Below, one piece after another: positions 13,850 through 22,097 of a stretch of DNA of 64,000 bases; positions within the stretch are counted from its first letter, which is position 1; each line of letters starts with the position of its first letter. A program made the translations under genes and the position numbers. Origin of the DNA: Pseudomaricurvus sp033283175 (GTDB lineage: Bacteria > Pseudomonadota > Gammaproteobacteria > Pseudomonadales > Cellvibrionaceae); NCBI GenBank assembly GCA_033283175.1, contig JAWMQM010000001.1, positions 1,550,001-1,614,000 on the forward strand, given 5' to 3'. Below the pieces are notes generated by a model. That model was not told the origin of the DNA. It searched no databases and saw only the letters and a program-made list of their open reading frames with translations.

Positions 13850-16800
13850 ATGGCTCTGGCTGCTGTGCAACTCGACGACAAATACCGGCTGGATCGCGGT
13901 CGGGCCTACATGACCGGCATTGAGGCGCTGGTGCGCCTGCCCATGCTGCAGCACCAGCGGGACTTGGCGCGGGGTCTCAATACCGCCGGTTATATCTCCG
14001 GTTACCGCGGCTCGCCACTGGGCGGGCTGGACCAGGCGCTGTGGAAGGCGCAGCCCTTCCTGCAACAGCACCAGATCGTCTTTAATCCCGGTGTCAATGA
14101 AGACCTGGCCATGACAGCGGTGTGGGGTGCCCAGCAGGTTAACCTGTTCCCCGGTGCCCGCTACGACGGGGTCTTTTCCATGTGGTACGGGAAGGGGCCG
14201 GGCCTCGATCGCTCCATGGATGTTCTCAAGCACGCCAACGCCTTCGGCACCTCAAAATACGGTGGCGTGCTGGCGGTGGTGGGGGATGACCACGCCTGTA
14301 AATCCTCCACCTTGCCTCATCAGTCCGAGCACGCATTCATGGCGGTGGCAGCGCCGGTACTGGCGCCCGCCAATGTGCAGGAGATTCTTGATCTCGGCCT
14401 GTTGGGGTGGGAGCTGTCCCGTTACAGCGGCTGCTGGGTGGGGCTGAAAGCAATTACGGAAAATATGGACTCCGCCATCTCCGCCGCCATCGATCCCGAG
14501 CGGGTATCCATTGTGATTCCCCACGGTTTTGAGCTGCCGCAGGATGGGGTCCACGGACGCTGGCCCGACACACCGCTGGCGCAGGAGGAGCGCCTGCAGC
14601 GCTACAAGATCTACGCCGCACGGGAGTTTGCCCGTGCCAACGGTCTCAACCGCATCACCCTCGATTCGCCCCACCCAAGGCTTGGCATTATCACCTCCGG
14701 CAAGGCCTGGCTGGACGTGCTGCAGGCACTGGATGACCTGGGCATTGATGAATCGCTGGCGGCGCAGATCGGTCTGCGGGTACTCAAGGTGGGTATGCCC
14801 TGGCCGCTGGAACCGGTGGCCACCCACGAATTCGCCCGGGGATTGCAGGAGATCCTGGTGGTGGAAGAGAAGCGTTCGGTGATTGAGGACCAGCTGACCG
14901 GCCAGCTCTACAACTGGCCGGTGCACGAACGCCCCAGGGTTGTCGGCGAGTACGATGAACATGGTCAGGTGCTGGTCACCAATTTGGGTGAATTGACCCC
15001 CGCCATGGTGGCGCGGGCCATCGCCGCGCGGCTCAAGCCTTTTTACCAGAGTGAGGAGATCGAGCGGCGGCTGCGTTTTCTGGCACAGAAGGAACAGGTG
15101 CTGGCGCAGCCGCGGCAGGTGCTTCAGCGCACGCCCCACTACTGCTCCGGCTGTCCCCACAATACCTCGACCAAGGTGCCGGAAGGCTCGCGGGCGGTAG
15201 CGGGTATTGGTTGCCATTACATGGTGACCTGGATGGATCGCAACACCCACACCTTTACCCAGATGGGCGGTGAGGGCGCCAGCTGGATCGGCCAGGCACC
15301 CTTTACCGACACGCCCCATATTTTCCAGAACCTGGGGGACGGCACCTACTTTCACTCCGGGCTGCTGGCCATTCGCGCGGCCATCGCCGCCGGCGTCAAT
15401 ATCACCTACAAGCTGCTCTACAACGATGCGGTGGCCATGACCGGTGGCCAGCCACTGGACGGTCAGCTCAGCGTGCCGGAGCTGATCGAGCAACTGCGGG
15501 CCGAGGGCATCCGGCGTATTGCGGTAGTGACTGATCAGCCGCACAAGTACGGGGATCAAATAACCAGGGCGCCTGGTCTGAGTATTGATCACCGCCGTCA
15601 ACTGGATGACGTGCAGCGGGAGCTGCGGCAAGTGGTTGGAACCAGCGTGCTCATTTATGACCAGACCTGTGCCGCCGAGAAACGCCGGCGACGTAAAAAA
15701 GGTGAGTATCCGGATCCTGCCAAACGGGTGGTGATTAACCCTGAAGTGTGTGAAGGCTGCGGCGATTGCGGTGTGGCTTCCAACTGCCTGTCAGTGTTAC
15801 CGCTGGAGACTGAGCTGGGTCGCAAGCGCAGTATCGACCAGAGTGCCTGCAACAAGGACTACTCCTGCCTGGAAGGTTTCTGCCCCAGTTTTGTAACCGT
15901 GCATGGCGGCCGGTTGCGTCGCGCCCCGCAAACCGACTCGGCCAGTGAGTGGCCGCAGGTACCGGAACCACAGCTGCCGGCACTGGATACACCGTGGAAT
16001 ATTGTCATCACCGGTATTGGTGGCACCGGCGTGCTCACCATCAGTTCCATTCTTGGGATGGCGGCGCACCTGGAGAACAAGGGTTGCTCCGTCCTCAACC
16101 TCACCGGGCTGGCGCAGAAATTTGGCGCGGTGGTGTCACACGTGCGGGTGGGTAAACACCAGGAGGCTATTCACGCGGTACGGGTGCCTGCCGGCGATGC
16201 ACACTTGCTGTTGGGCAGTGACCTGGTGGTGTCCGCCGGCGAAGAAGCGCTGGCAAAAGTGAACCGGGAAATCTCTTCCGCCGTGATTAACGAGTACGAA
16301 TCGCCTACCGCAGAGTTTACCCGCAATCCGGACGCGCAATTTCCTACGGCGCAGATGAAAGCCGCGATCGCTGCCGAAGTGGGTGAAGACAAAACACATT
16401 TTATCAACGCCACGTTAATGGCGTTAGGTCTGGTAGGCGATGCCATCGGCAGCAACTTGTTCCTGATGGGGTATGCCTTCCAGAAGGGATTGGTGCCGGT
16501 CTCATCAGCGGCTATTGAACGCGCCATTGAACTGAACGGCGTGGAGGTGGAGTTCAACCGGCGCGCCTTTGCTGGTGGTCGCCTGGCCGCCTGGCAACCG
16601 CAGCAGGCGCAACGCTGGATGCCGGAGGTGCACTCCAGGCCGAAAAAGCTCACCAGCTTGCAAGCGATTGTCGACTACCGCGCGGATTATCTTACCGCTT
16701 ACCAAAATGCGGCCTACGCAGACCGTTACCGTACCTTTGTCAGTGACTGCAAGAACGCCCTGCAACACCTTGATGGCAGTGAGGCGCTGTTGATTGCCCT

Positions 16801-17341
16801 TGCCCGCAGCTACTTCAAACTGCTGGCAATAAAGGACGAATATGAAGTGGCGAGACTGTTGGGCAGCGACAGTTTTCACCACAACCTGAGGCAACAGTTC
16901 GAGGGTAACTACCGCATACATTTCCATCTGGCTCCTCCGTTGATTGGCAAGTGGTTTCCGAAACTGGCGCGCCGCAAGTGGGAGGTAGGCAGTTGGCTCA
17001 GGTTCCTGCTGCCGTGGCTGGCGCGGGCAAAAGTGTTGCGTGGAACGCGCCTGGATCCGTTTGCGGCAACCGCAGAGAAGCAACAGCAGCTGCGCCTGCT
17101 GAACGATTTTGAACAGCTTGTGCAGGATGAAATCCTGCGCCACGTGCACAGCGATAATCTGGCAGTGGCTGTACAGCTGGTGGCGGCGGTGGAAAAGATC
17201 CGCGGCTACGGGCATGTGCGCGAACAAGCCACTGCACAGTGGCGGCAGCTGTGTGCCGAGCTGCAGCCGCAGTTGCGATCGGGTTCGCCGGCAAGTACCG
17301 ATGACGTCGTGCGCTGGGTGGACTTTGGCAAAACAGGATAG
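13850..17341 (+). CDS. Fused indolepyruvate-type 2-oxoacid:ferredoxin oxidoreductase
   Basis: Oxidatively decarboxylates aryl- or branched-chain 2-oxo acids to acyl-CoA, reducing ferredoxin. The 1163-residue chain fuses the IorA and IorB functions: N-terminal pyrimidine-binding/TPP region (GYRGSPLGGLDQALW), TPP-binding core (GGEGASWIGQAP, then GDGTYFHSGLLAIRAA and YKLLYNDAVAMTGGQ), a [4Fe-4S] region (CEGCGDCGVASNC plus later CNKDYSCLEGFCP, at about 635-680), then the gamma-type domain (GIGGTGVLTISSILG) and a C-terminal helical domain. ATG 13850 is chosen for its AGGAGG ribosome site. It is 37 bases upstream of leucine dehydrogenase, forming a catabolic pair. Confidence 0.92.
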   Translation: MALAAVQLDDKYRLDRGRAYMTGIEALVRLPMLQHQRDLARGLNTAGYISGYRGSPLGGLDQALWKAQPFLQQHQIVFNPGVNEDLAMTAVWGAQQVNLFPGARYDGVFSMWYGKGPGLDRSMDVLKHANAFGTSKYGGVLAVVGDDHACKSSTLPHQSEHAFMAVAAPVLAPANVQEILDLGLLGWELSRYSGCWVGLKAITENMDSAISAAIDPERVSIVIPHGFELPQDGVHGRWPDTPLAQEERLQRYKIYAAREFARANGLNRITLDSPHPRLGIITSGKAWLDVLQALDDLGIDESLAAQIGLRVLKVGMPWPLEPVATHEFARGLQEILVVEEKRSVIEDQLTGQLYNWPVHERPRVVGEYDEHGQVLVTNLGELTPAMVARAIAARLKPFYQSEEIERRLRFLAQKEQVLAQPRQVLQRTPHYCSGCPHNTSTKVPEGSRAVAGIGCHYMVTWMDRNTHTFTQMGGEGASWIGQAPFTDTPHIFQNLGDGTYFHSGLLAIRAAIAAGVNITYKLLYNDAVAMTGGQPLDGQLSVPELIEQLRAEGIRRIAVVTDQPHKYGDQITRAPGLSIDHRRQLDDVQRELRQVVGTSVLIYDQTCAAEKRRRRKKGEYPDPAKRVVINPEVCEGCGDCGVASNCLSVLPLETELGRKRSIDQSACNKDYSCLEGFCPSFVTVHGGRLRRAPQTDSASEWPQVPEPQLPALDTPWNIVITGIGGTGVLTISSILGMAAHLENKGCSVLNLTGLAQKFGAVVSHVRVGKHQEAIHAVRVPAGDAHLLLGSDLVVSAGEEALAKVNREISSAVINEYESPTAEFTRNPDAQFPTAQMKAAIAAEVGEDKTHFINATLMALGLVGDAIGSNLFLMGYAFQKGLVPVSSAAIERAIELNGVEVEFNRRAFAGGRLAAWQPQQAQRWMPEVHSRPKKLTSLQAIVDYRADYLTAYQNAAYADRYRTFVSDCKNALQHLDGSEALLIALARSYFKLLAIKDEYEVARLLGSDSFHHNLRQQFEGNYRIHFHLAPPLIGKWFPKLARRKWEVGSWLRFLLPWLARAKVLRGTRLDPFAATAEKQQQLRLLNDFEQLVQDEILRHVHSDNLAVAVQLVAAVEKIRGYGHVREQATAQWRQLCAELQPQLRSGSPASTDDVVRWVDFGKTG

Positions 17342-17378
17342 GGAATTTTTCTGTTCACCGTGTGTATAAGGAGTGGGT

Positions 17379-18443
17379 ATGGGCCTGTTTGAACATGTCT
17401 CTTACGACCAGCACGAGCGAGTGGTTTTTTTCTCCCATAAGGAGAGTGGGTTGCGAGCAATCATCGCCGTGCACAATACTGCTCTCGGGGCTGCCACCGG
17501 CGGTTGCCGCATGTATCCCTATCGCAACAGTGATGAGGCGTTGGTGGATGTCCTGCGTCTCTCCCGCGGCATGACCTTCAAGTCAGCGGTGGCGGGACTG
17601 CCCCTGGGCGGCGGTAAATCCGTGATCATCGGTGACCCGCTGCGGGACAAAACCCCGGCCCTGCTGCGGCAGATGGGTCGCTGTATCGACTCGTTGGGCG
17701 GTGTTTATATCGGCGCCGAGGATTCCGGCATTAACGAGGAGGATATTCGATTGATGGCGGAGGAGACGCCCTGGGTGGCCGGCTTTTCGCCGGTGGCGGG
17801 GAGCTGCGGTGACCCGTCACCGGCCACTGCCTACGGTGTGTATATGGCGATCAAAACGGCGTTGCAGTTTCGTTGTCAGCGCGACGACCTGAGTGGTGTG
17901 CGTGTCGCCGTGCAGGGACTTGGCAATGTGGGGTATCGGCTGGCCGCGCACTTGCACAGTGCCGGCGCCCGTCTGGTGGTGGCAGATCCCGTAAGCAGTC
18001 GTGTGCAGCAGGCGGTGAAAGAGTTTGGTGCTACTGCGGTAAGTCCCGCTGATATTCTTTTACAGCCGGTGGATGTGCTGGCACCCTGTGCCATGGGGGC
18101 CATATTCAACACACAAGCTGTGCCGTTGTTACGCGCATCGATTATCGCCGGATCGGCCAATAACCAATTGGAGAGTGATGAGGCAGGCGTGCAGTTGTTG
18201 CGGAAAAATATTCTCTACGCGCCGGATTACGTCATCAACTCCGGAGGCATTATCGATGTCTGGTACCAGCGCCAGTTGCAACCGCCGGAGGTGGCTCGTC
18301 GCCATATGGAACAGGTAATTCCGCAAACCCTGCTGCAGATCTTCCGCACGGCGGCTGAGCGGGGTGTGGCAACCAACCTGATTGCCGATGAGGTAGCGCA
18401 GCAAAGACTGCAACAACCGCAAATCGTCTATTGTGCTGCGTAA
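17379..18443 (+). CDS. ldh: Leucine (branched-chain amino acid) dehydrogenase
   Basis: NAD-dependent reversible deamination of leucine, valine or isoleucine to 2-oxo acids. The 354-residue protein has MGLFEHVSYDQHERVVFF at the start, substrate Lys68 (GMTFKSA) and catalytic Lys80 (LPLGGGKS), the numbering known for Bacillus LeuDH, then GAEDSG and the NAD-binding GLGNVGYRLA, with APCAMGAIFN and INSGGIIDV later. ATG 17379 has AAGGAG five bases upstream. It supplies the substrate of the preceding oxidoreductase, and both should be controlled by the divergent Lrp-type regulator. Confidence 0.92.
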   Translation: MGLFEHVSYDQHERVVFFSHKESGLRAIIAVHNTALGAATGGCRMYPYRNSDEALVDVLRLSRGMTFKSAVAGLPLGGGKSVIIGDPLRDKTPALLRQMGRCIDSLGGVYIGAEDSGINEEDIRLMAEETPWVAGFSPVAGSCGDPSPATAYGVYMAIKTALQFRCQRDDLSGVRVAVQGLGNVGYRLAAHLHSAGARLVVADPVSSRVQQAVKEFGATAVSPADILLQPVDVLAPCAMGAIFNTQAVPLLRASIIAGSANNQLESDEAGVQLLRKNILYAPDYVINSGGIIDVWYQRQLQPPEVARRHMEQVIPQTLLQIFRTAAERGVATNLIADEVAQQRLQQPQIVYCAA

Positions 18444-18458
18444 CAGGAAATCACAGGC

Positions 18459-18484
18459 AAAAAAAAGCCGCTCAAAAGAGCGGC
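18459..18484 (-). terminator. Intrinsic terminator (minus strand)
   Basis: GCCGCTC-AAAA-GAGCGGC stem preceded on the plus strand by eight A, so on the minus strand the stem is followed by eight U. It ends the message of the small gene 18559-18687; it may also slow read-through from leucine dehydrogenase, which ends 16 bases before. Confidence 0.82.
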
Positions 18485-18558
18485 GAGAGTGATAGCCATA
18501 AGTCTATCTGAACGCAACTATCAGATGTCTGGAAAAACAGTTTGAACTTTCTACGTGC

Positions 18559-18687
18559 TTAGTGGTGACCGTGGTCAATCTTGCGATCAAGCCAGAAGCA
18601 GAGCAATCCGCCCAAGGTAGCTGCCACCACAATGGCGCCCATGCTCAATCCCATGCCCAAGGTTCCAACCAATACTGCATCGTGCAT
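18559..18687 (-). CDS. 42-residue single-helix membrane protein behind an FNR-type site
   Basis: Unrecognised small protein: MHDAVLVGTLGMG at the start, one membrane helix at about residues 6-34 with small-residue (Gly/Ala) spacing suited to helix packing, then a basic turn and the metal-like tail DHGHH. ATG 18687 has a perfect GGAGG eight bases upstream (18696-18700). A longer frame from ATG 18759 would overlap the FNR-type box and lacks a ribosome site, so I prefer the short form. It stands alone between terminator 18459-18484 and its own promoter. Size and regulation recall small subunits of terminal oxidases, but no sequence similarity is claimed. Confidence 0.68.
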   Translation of the reverse strand: MHDAVLVGTLGMGLSMGAIVVAATLGGLLCFWLDRKIDHGHH

Positions 18688-18752
18688 ATCTTCGCCCTCC
18701 GCGTAACGCTGTAGTTCATGGGTACAGAATAGCTCAGGACGGGGAAAGTTTT

Positions 18753-18766
18753 TTGACATGCATCAA
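18753..18766 (-). promoter_or_regulatory. FNR/Anr box and promoter of the 42-residue protein
   Basis: TTGATGCATGTCAA (minus strand) matches the FNR/Anr consensus TTGATNNNNATCAA at nine of ten defined bases. A -10-like TATTCT lies at 18726-18731 on the minus strand; the implied start near 18718 puts the box centre at about -41.5, the classic position for direct FNR activation. The GGAGG ribosome site and ATG follow some 20-30 bases later. The geometry makes anaerobic or microaerobic induction likely. Confidence 0.62.
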
Positions 18767-18827
18767 GCAAAACAACGGAAGCATAAATCCGGCACTGGCG
18801 GCCGGATTTATGTGTTGCCTGACAGGC

Positions 18828-20864
18828 TTAGAAGCTGATGCGAACACCGGCGGTCAGGCTGCGCCCGGGTTCCGGCGCCACTTCCCGCAGCTGTGAGGTG
18901 GAGTGGCGAATATCCTCGTCCAGCAGGTTGTTGCCGCGCACAAACAGCAGGGCTTGCTGGTTGCCCAGTGCCAGCGGCCAGTTGAGGCTGGCGTCCAGGC
19001 GCTGGTAGCCATCGGTGAACTCCTCATCGACACCGGGGTGGTTCTGATCCCCGGCGTGAATCAGTTGCAGGTCGCCAAAAAACAGCGTGGTCTCAAAGCG
19101 TAATTGCGCGCCGATCCGGTAGGGCGGTAACCGTGGTACGTCACCGCCATCCTGCAGTCGTGCGCGCACGGCGTCACCAAACAGTCGCAATTGCCACTGC
19201 TCACCCAACTGCAGCAGCGCCTCGGTTTCCAGCCCGCGGAAGTGGGCATCCTCCTGGCGGTAGGCGTAAATGGTGAAATCGCTGCCTGTGTCGATGACGC
19301 CGGTATTGGCCTGGTAGATAAAATCGTTGATACGGTTGTAGAACAGGTTGAGTTTGACGTGTTGTACCAGGCGGATAGCAACCGGCTGCCACTCGTAGCC
19401 GCCATCGATATTGTGGCTGGTCTCCACCTGCAGTTGGCGGTTGCCAAGGTCGTAGGTTTGGGAGGCGACATGGGCGCCATCGGCAAACAGTTCCTCCAGC
19501 CCGGGTGCGCGCTGGGCACGACTCAGCTGCAGACTGAAATTGTGAATGTCGTCGAGACTGAAGTGGTAGCCGCCGGAAACACTGTTGGCGTTCTGGTGCT
19601 CGGCGCGCTGATCGTCCGGATCGATACTCTGCTGCTCGTGGCGCAGCCCCACTTCGATCCACTGGTGTTGCCAGTGACGCTCGCCGATCCAGAACACTCC
19701 CTGTGAGCGGATGCGACTGTTGGTGGGGATAAACGCCTCCTCGCCGCGGGCACCGTATTCCCGCTCGTTGAATTGCAGGCCGATGGCGCCCTGCCAGTGC
19801 TCTTCGCTGCCATGCAGGGCTTCGATGCGTCCCTCCCAGGCGTCATTGCTGAACAGGGTGCCTACTTCCGCTCCCTCCATCTCGCGGTGCTCATAGCGGT
19901 TGTGTCCCACGCGCAGGCGCCAGCTGTGCAGGGGCTGATCCGGCGTGTTGTATTCACCCTTGAGGTCGTAGCGGGTCTGGTCGACCACAATACGCACTGG
20001 CTCTTCGTCGTCGTCGACCCCAACCGTGCCGGTACCGGGATCGTGGTGCTCGTGAGCGCCCGCCGGGATGCCGTAGTCGTTATCAAGGCGGTTGACGGCG
20101 AGGCCGATAAAACCACGCTCGCCCACCCAGCTGCCGCCCAGGGTATAGGCGCTGGCTTCGCTGCTGCTGTTCTCCAGCACGCCGTCGCTGCTGTGCTCCT
20201 TATCGTGCGGGTTGGCGTAGCCGGGGATTTCGCTGTCGTTGCTGTCGCGCAGCAGGCCGTCCACATGCCAGGCCAGGGTTTGGCCACCGACCTCGCCGCC
20301 GCCGTCTAGCCGCAGCACACTGGCGGTGCCGTCATTGTGGCTGCTGTAGCGGCTCTCCACGGCGCCGCTGAAGGTTTGAGCCTGCTGGGGGATGCGGTTG
20401 TCGATCACATTGACCACTCCGCCGATGGCGCCACTGCCGAAGCGCAGGGTGGCTGGGCCGCGCAGGATCTCAATCTGCTCGGCCAGCAGTGGTTCGGTGC
20501 TGTTGGCGTGATCCGCACTGGTGCCGGAGGCGTCCAGGGTGTCGAGGTTGTCCTGCATCAGTTTGACGCGGTTGCCGCTCTGGCCGCGGATCACCGGGTT
20601 GCCGACGCCGGGACCAAAGGAGGCGTTGCTGACGCCGGTCTGGCCCTGCAGGGTGTCGGCGAGGGTGGCGCTGGCCTGATTGCGCAGTTCATCGCCACTG
20701 AGTACCGCGATAGGTCGGGCATTGTCGCTGTGGCTGCCGTGAATCGGGGAGGCACTGACAATGACCTCCTCCAGTTTATGGTGTGGTTGCTGGGGGGCAC
20801 TGGTGGCCGATACGAAGCCGCTGCCGAGACACAGGGCAGTGGCCAGGGGGGTTAAACGCAACAT
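18828..20864 (-). CDS. TonB-dependent receptor, ZnuD-like (zinc)
   Basis: Outer-membrane active importer of 678 residues: signal peptide ending near VSA-TSA, a plug domain (EEVIVSASPI; LADTLQGQTGVSNASFGPGVGNPVIRGQSG; IEILRGPATLRFGSGAIGGVVNVID) and a 22-strand-type barrel ending in Phe (GVRISF). His/Asp-rich loops (NPHDKEHSSDG, AGAHEHHDPGTG) resemble those of ZnuD zinc receptors. It lies 84 bases downstream of a small His/Cys protein, and a Zur-like operator stands before that gene, so zinc is the most likely substrate. No TonB box was recognised with certainty. Copper remains an alternative. Confidence 0.82.
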   Translation of the reverse strand: MLRLTPLATALCLGSGFVSATSAPQQPHHKLEEVIVSASPIHGSHSDNARPIAVLSGDELRNQASATLADTLQGQTGVSNASFGPGVGNPVIRGQSGNRVKLMQDNLDTLDASGTSADHANSTEPLLAEQIEILRGPATLRFGSGAIGGVVNVIDNRIPQQAQTFSGAVESRYSSHNDGTASVLRLDGGGEVGGQTLAWHVDGLLRDSNDSEIPGYANPHDKEHSSDGVLENSSSEASAYTLGGSWVGERGFIGLAVNRLDNDYGIPAGAHEHHDPGTGTVGVDDDEEPVRIVVDQTRYDLKGEYNTPDQPLHSWRLRVGHNRYEHREMEGAEVGTLFSNDAWEGRIEALHGSEEHWQGAIGLQFNEREYGARGEEAFIPTNSRIRSQGVFWIGERHWQHQWIEVGLRHEQQSIDPDDQRAEHQNANSVSGGYHFSLDDIHNFSLQLSRAQRAPGLEELFADGAHVASQTYDLGNRQLQVETSHNIDGGYEWQPVAIRLVQHVKLNLFYNRINDFIYQANTGVIDTGSDFTIYAYRQEDAHFRGLETEALLQLGEQWQLRLFGDAVRARLQDGGDVPRLPPYRIGAQLRFETTLFFGDLQLIHAGDQNHPGVDEEFTDGYQRLDASLNWPLALGNQQALLFVRGNNLLDEDIRHSTSQLREVAPEPGRSLTAGVRISF

Positions 20865-20948
20865 GCGTAGTCATTCCTGTAACAGACTGTAGACGGTCCG
20901 GTGCCGGACTGCCGGGGCAGCGCGGGATGCCGGTGCTGTGGGTCGGGA

Positions 20949-21239
20949 TCAGGAGTGAGCAGGCGGGGCGCGGCTGCGAACGCTGGTGCGGGGCTGGAGG
21001 ATGACTTCCGCTGGCAGCTCCACCGCCAGCCACGTTTGCGGGGCAGGCTGAGGCAGGAGCAGCAGGGGTGCGGTGTGGGCGTGGCCGGTGCCGTGGCTGA
21101 GGACACAGACACTGCAGTCTGCCTTGTTGTCATCATGCAGGTGCCAGTGCACCTCCATCGACAATTGCCCGAGCACCAGCAACAGGGCCAGCAGCGCGAG
21201 GCTGTGGCGAAGGCGATGACTGAAGTTCAGGGCGGACAT
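20949..21239 (-). CDS. Small His/Cys secreted protein (DUF2946-like) before the zinc receptor
   Basis: A 96-residue protein with an N-terminal membrane or signal segment (HSLALLALLLVLGQLS), followed by possible metal ligands: EVHWHLHDD, CSVC and HGTGHAH. Short proteins of this kind commonly precede metal-related TonB receptors, and are often labelled DUF2946; the family name is from likeness only. An upstream ATG at 21287 is in frame, but it lies inside the Zur-like box, so ATG 21239 is preferred, although neither has a strong ribosome site. Probably a periplasmic or membrane accessory to zinc uptake. Confidence 0.65.
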   Translation of the reverse strand: MSALNFSHRLRHSLALLALLLVLGQLSMEVHWHLHDDNKADCSVCVLSHGTGHAHTAPLLLLPQPAPQTWLAVELPAEVILQPRTSVRSRAPPAHS

Positions 21240-21267
21240 GGGCACGGCAACCGGTCGCTCGGACACA

Positions 21268-21290
21268 AAGATGTTATATTGTTGCATTTG
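21268..21290 (-). promoter_or_regulatory. Zur-box-like operator
   Basis: On the minus strand CAAATGCAACAATATAACATC and two more bases agree with the gammaproteobacterial Zur consensus (GAAATGTTATANTATAACATTTC) at about 17 of 23 positions, the right half nearly perfect. A -10-like TATAAC (21273-21278) lies within it, so a bound repressor would block the promoter of the small His/Cys gene and the receptor. Confidence 0.6.
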
Positions 21291-21337
21291 CCGGTGGTCC
21301 GCTACAACCCCGAGATGCCTTCCCGCCAGCAGCAGGG

Positions 21338-21343
21338 TATAAT
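21338..21343 (+). promoter_or_regulatory. -10 element of hisB
   Basis: A perfect TATAAT, 64 bases before the hisB ATG. No good -35 is found 16-18 bases upstream, so the promoter is incomplete by eye. It is the only strong -10 between the divergent Zur-controlled genes and hisB. Confidence 0.4.
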
Positions 21344-21406
21344 CCGCCGTTTCTGAGCCGTAAACACAAGTTCATCCGCAGTGCGGGTGACCCGCAGGAG
21401 ATTACT

Positions 21407-22000
21407 ATGGCGGAACGTACCGCTAGCGTCAGCCGGGATACCCTGGAGACCCAGATCAGTGTCAGCCTCAACCTGGATGGCACCGGCAAGGGTGTGTTCA
21501 ACACCGGGGTACCCTTTCTGGAGCATATGATGGACCAGATCGCCCGCCACGGGCTGATTGACCTGGACATCACCTGCAACGGCGACACCCATATCGACGA
21601 CCACCACACGGTGGAGGATATCGGTATTACCCTGGGGCAGGCCGTGGCCCAGGCACTGGGTAACAAGAAAGGCATCCGTCGTTACGGCCACGCCTATGTG
21701 CCGCTGGACGAAGCGCTGTCGCGGGTTGTGATCGACTTCTCCGGCCGCCCGGAGCTGATTATGGAGGTGCCTTTTACCCAGAAGCGGGTAGGTGCCTTTG
21801 ATACCGAGCTGTTCTGGGAGTTTTTCCAGGGCTTCGTCAACCACGCCCAGGTCACTCTGCACATCGACAACCTGCGTGGCCACAACGCCCATCACCAGAT
21901 TGAAACTGTATTCAAGGCCTTCGGTCGCGCCCTGCGTATGGCGCTGGAGCTGGACCCCCGCATGGAGGGCATGATGCCTTCCACCAAAGGTACGCTTTGA
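21407..22000 (+). CDS. hisB: Imidazoleglycerol-phosphate dehydratase
   Basis: Sixth-step enzyme of histidine synthesis: converts imidazoleglycerol phosphate to imidazoleacetol phosphate. The 197-residue monofunctional form shows the two metal-binding DxHHxxED-type regions (DTHIDDHHTVEDIGI near 63-78 and NAHHQIETVFKAFGRALR near 162-180), PFLEHMMDQIARHG and the end GTL. It begins MAERTASVSRDT with ribosome-site-like AGGAG about eight bases upstream. First gene of a his cluster, followed by hisH. Confidence 0.96.
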   Translation: MAERTASVSRDTLETQISVSLNLDGTGKGVFNTGVPFLEHMMDQIARHGLIDLDITCNGDTHIDDHHTVEDIGITLGQAVAQALGNKKGIRRYGHAYVPLDEALSRVVIDFSGRPELIMEVPFTQKRVGAFDTELFWEFFQGFVNHAQVTLHIDNLRGHNAHHQIETVFKAFGRALRMALELDPRMEGMMPSTKGTL

Positions 22001-22056
22001 CCCGGGACTGACACACAAGCCCGCACGCCACCGGGCACCCCACTTCCACGATTTCC

Positions 22057-22078
22057 GGCGCACAGAGCTCTGTGTGCC
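22057..22078. repeat. Palindrome between hisB and hisH
   Basis: CACAGAGCTCTGTG is a perfect 14-base palindrome flanked by GGC and GCC, able to form a stem in the 97-base hisB-hisH spacer. No U-run. It may be an operator or mRNA hairpin. Confidence 0.35.
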
Positions 22079-22097
22079 CGCTCTGAGCAGATAGTTT

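Noticed and set aside
14252..15631. Long open frame on the minus strand (about 459 codons)
   Set aside because: It lies wholly inside the oxidoreductase gene, has no domain-like sequence or ribosome site, and reflects GC-rich codon bias of the true gene.
18688..18759. Upstream extension of the small membrane protein (24 more codons)
   Set aside because: The earlier ATG overlaps the FNR-type box and has no ribosome site, while the internal ATG has a perfect GGAGG.
21240..21287. Upstream start of the His/Cys protein
   Set aside because: It lies inside the Zur-like operator and promoter, so it would not be in the transcript.
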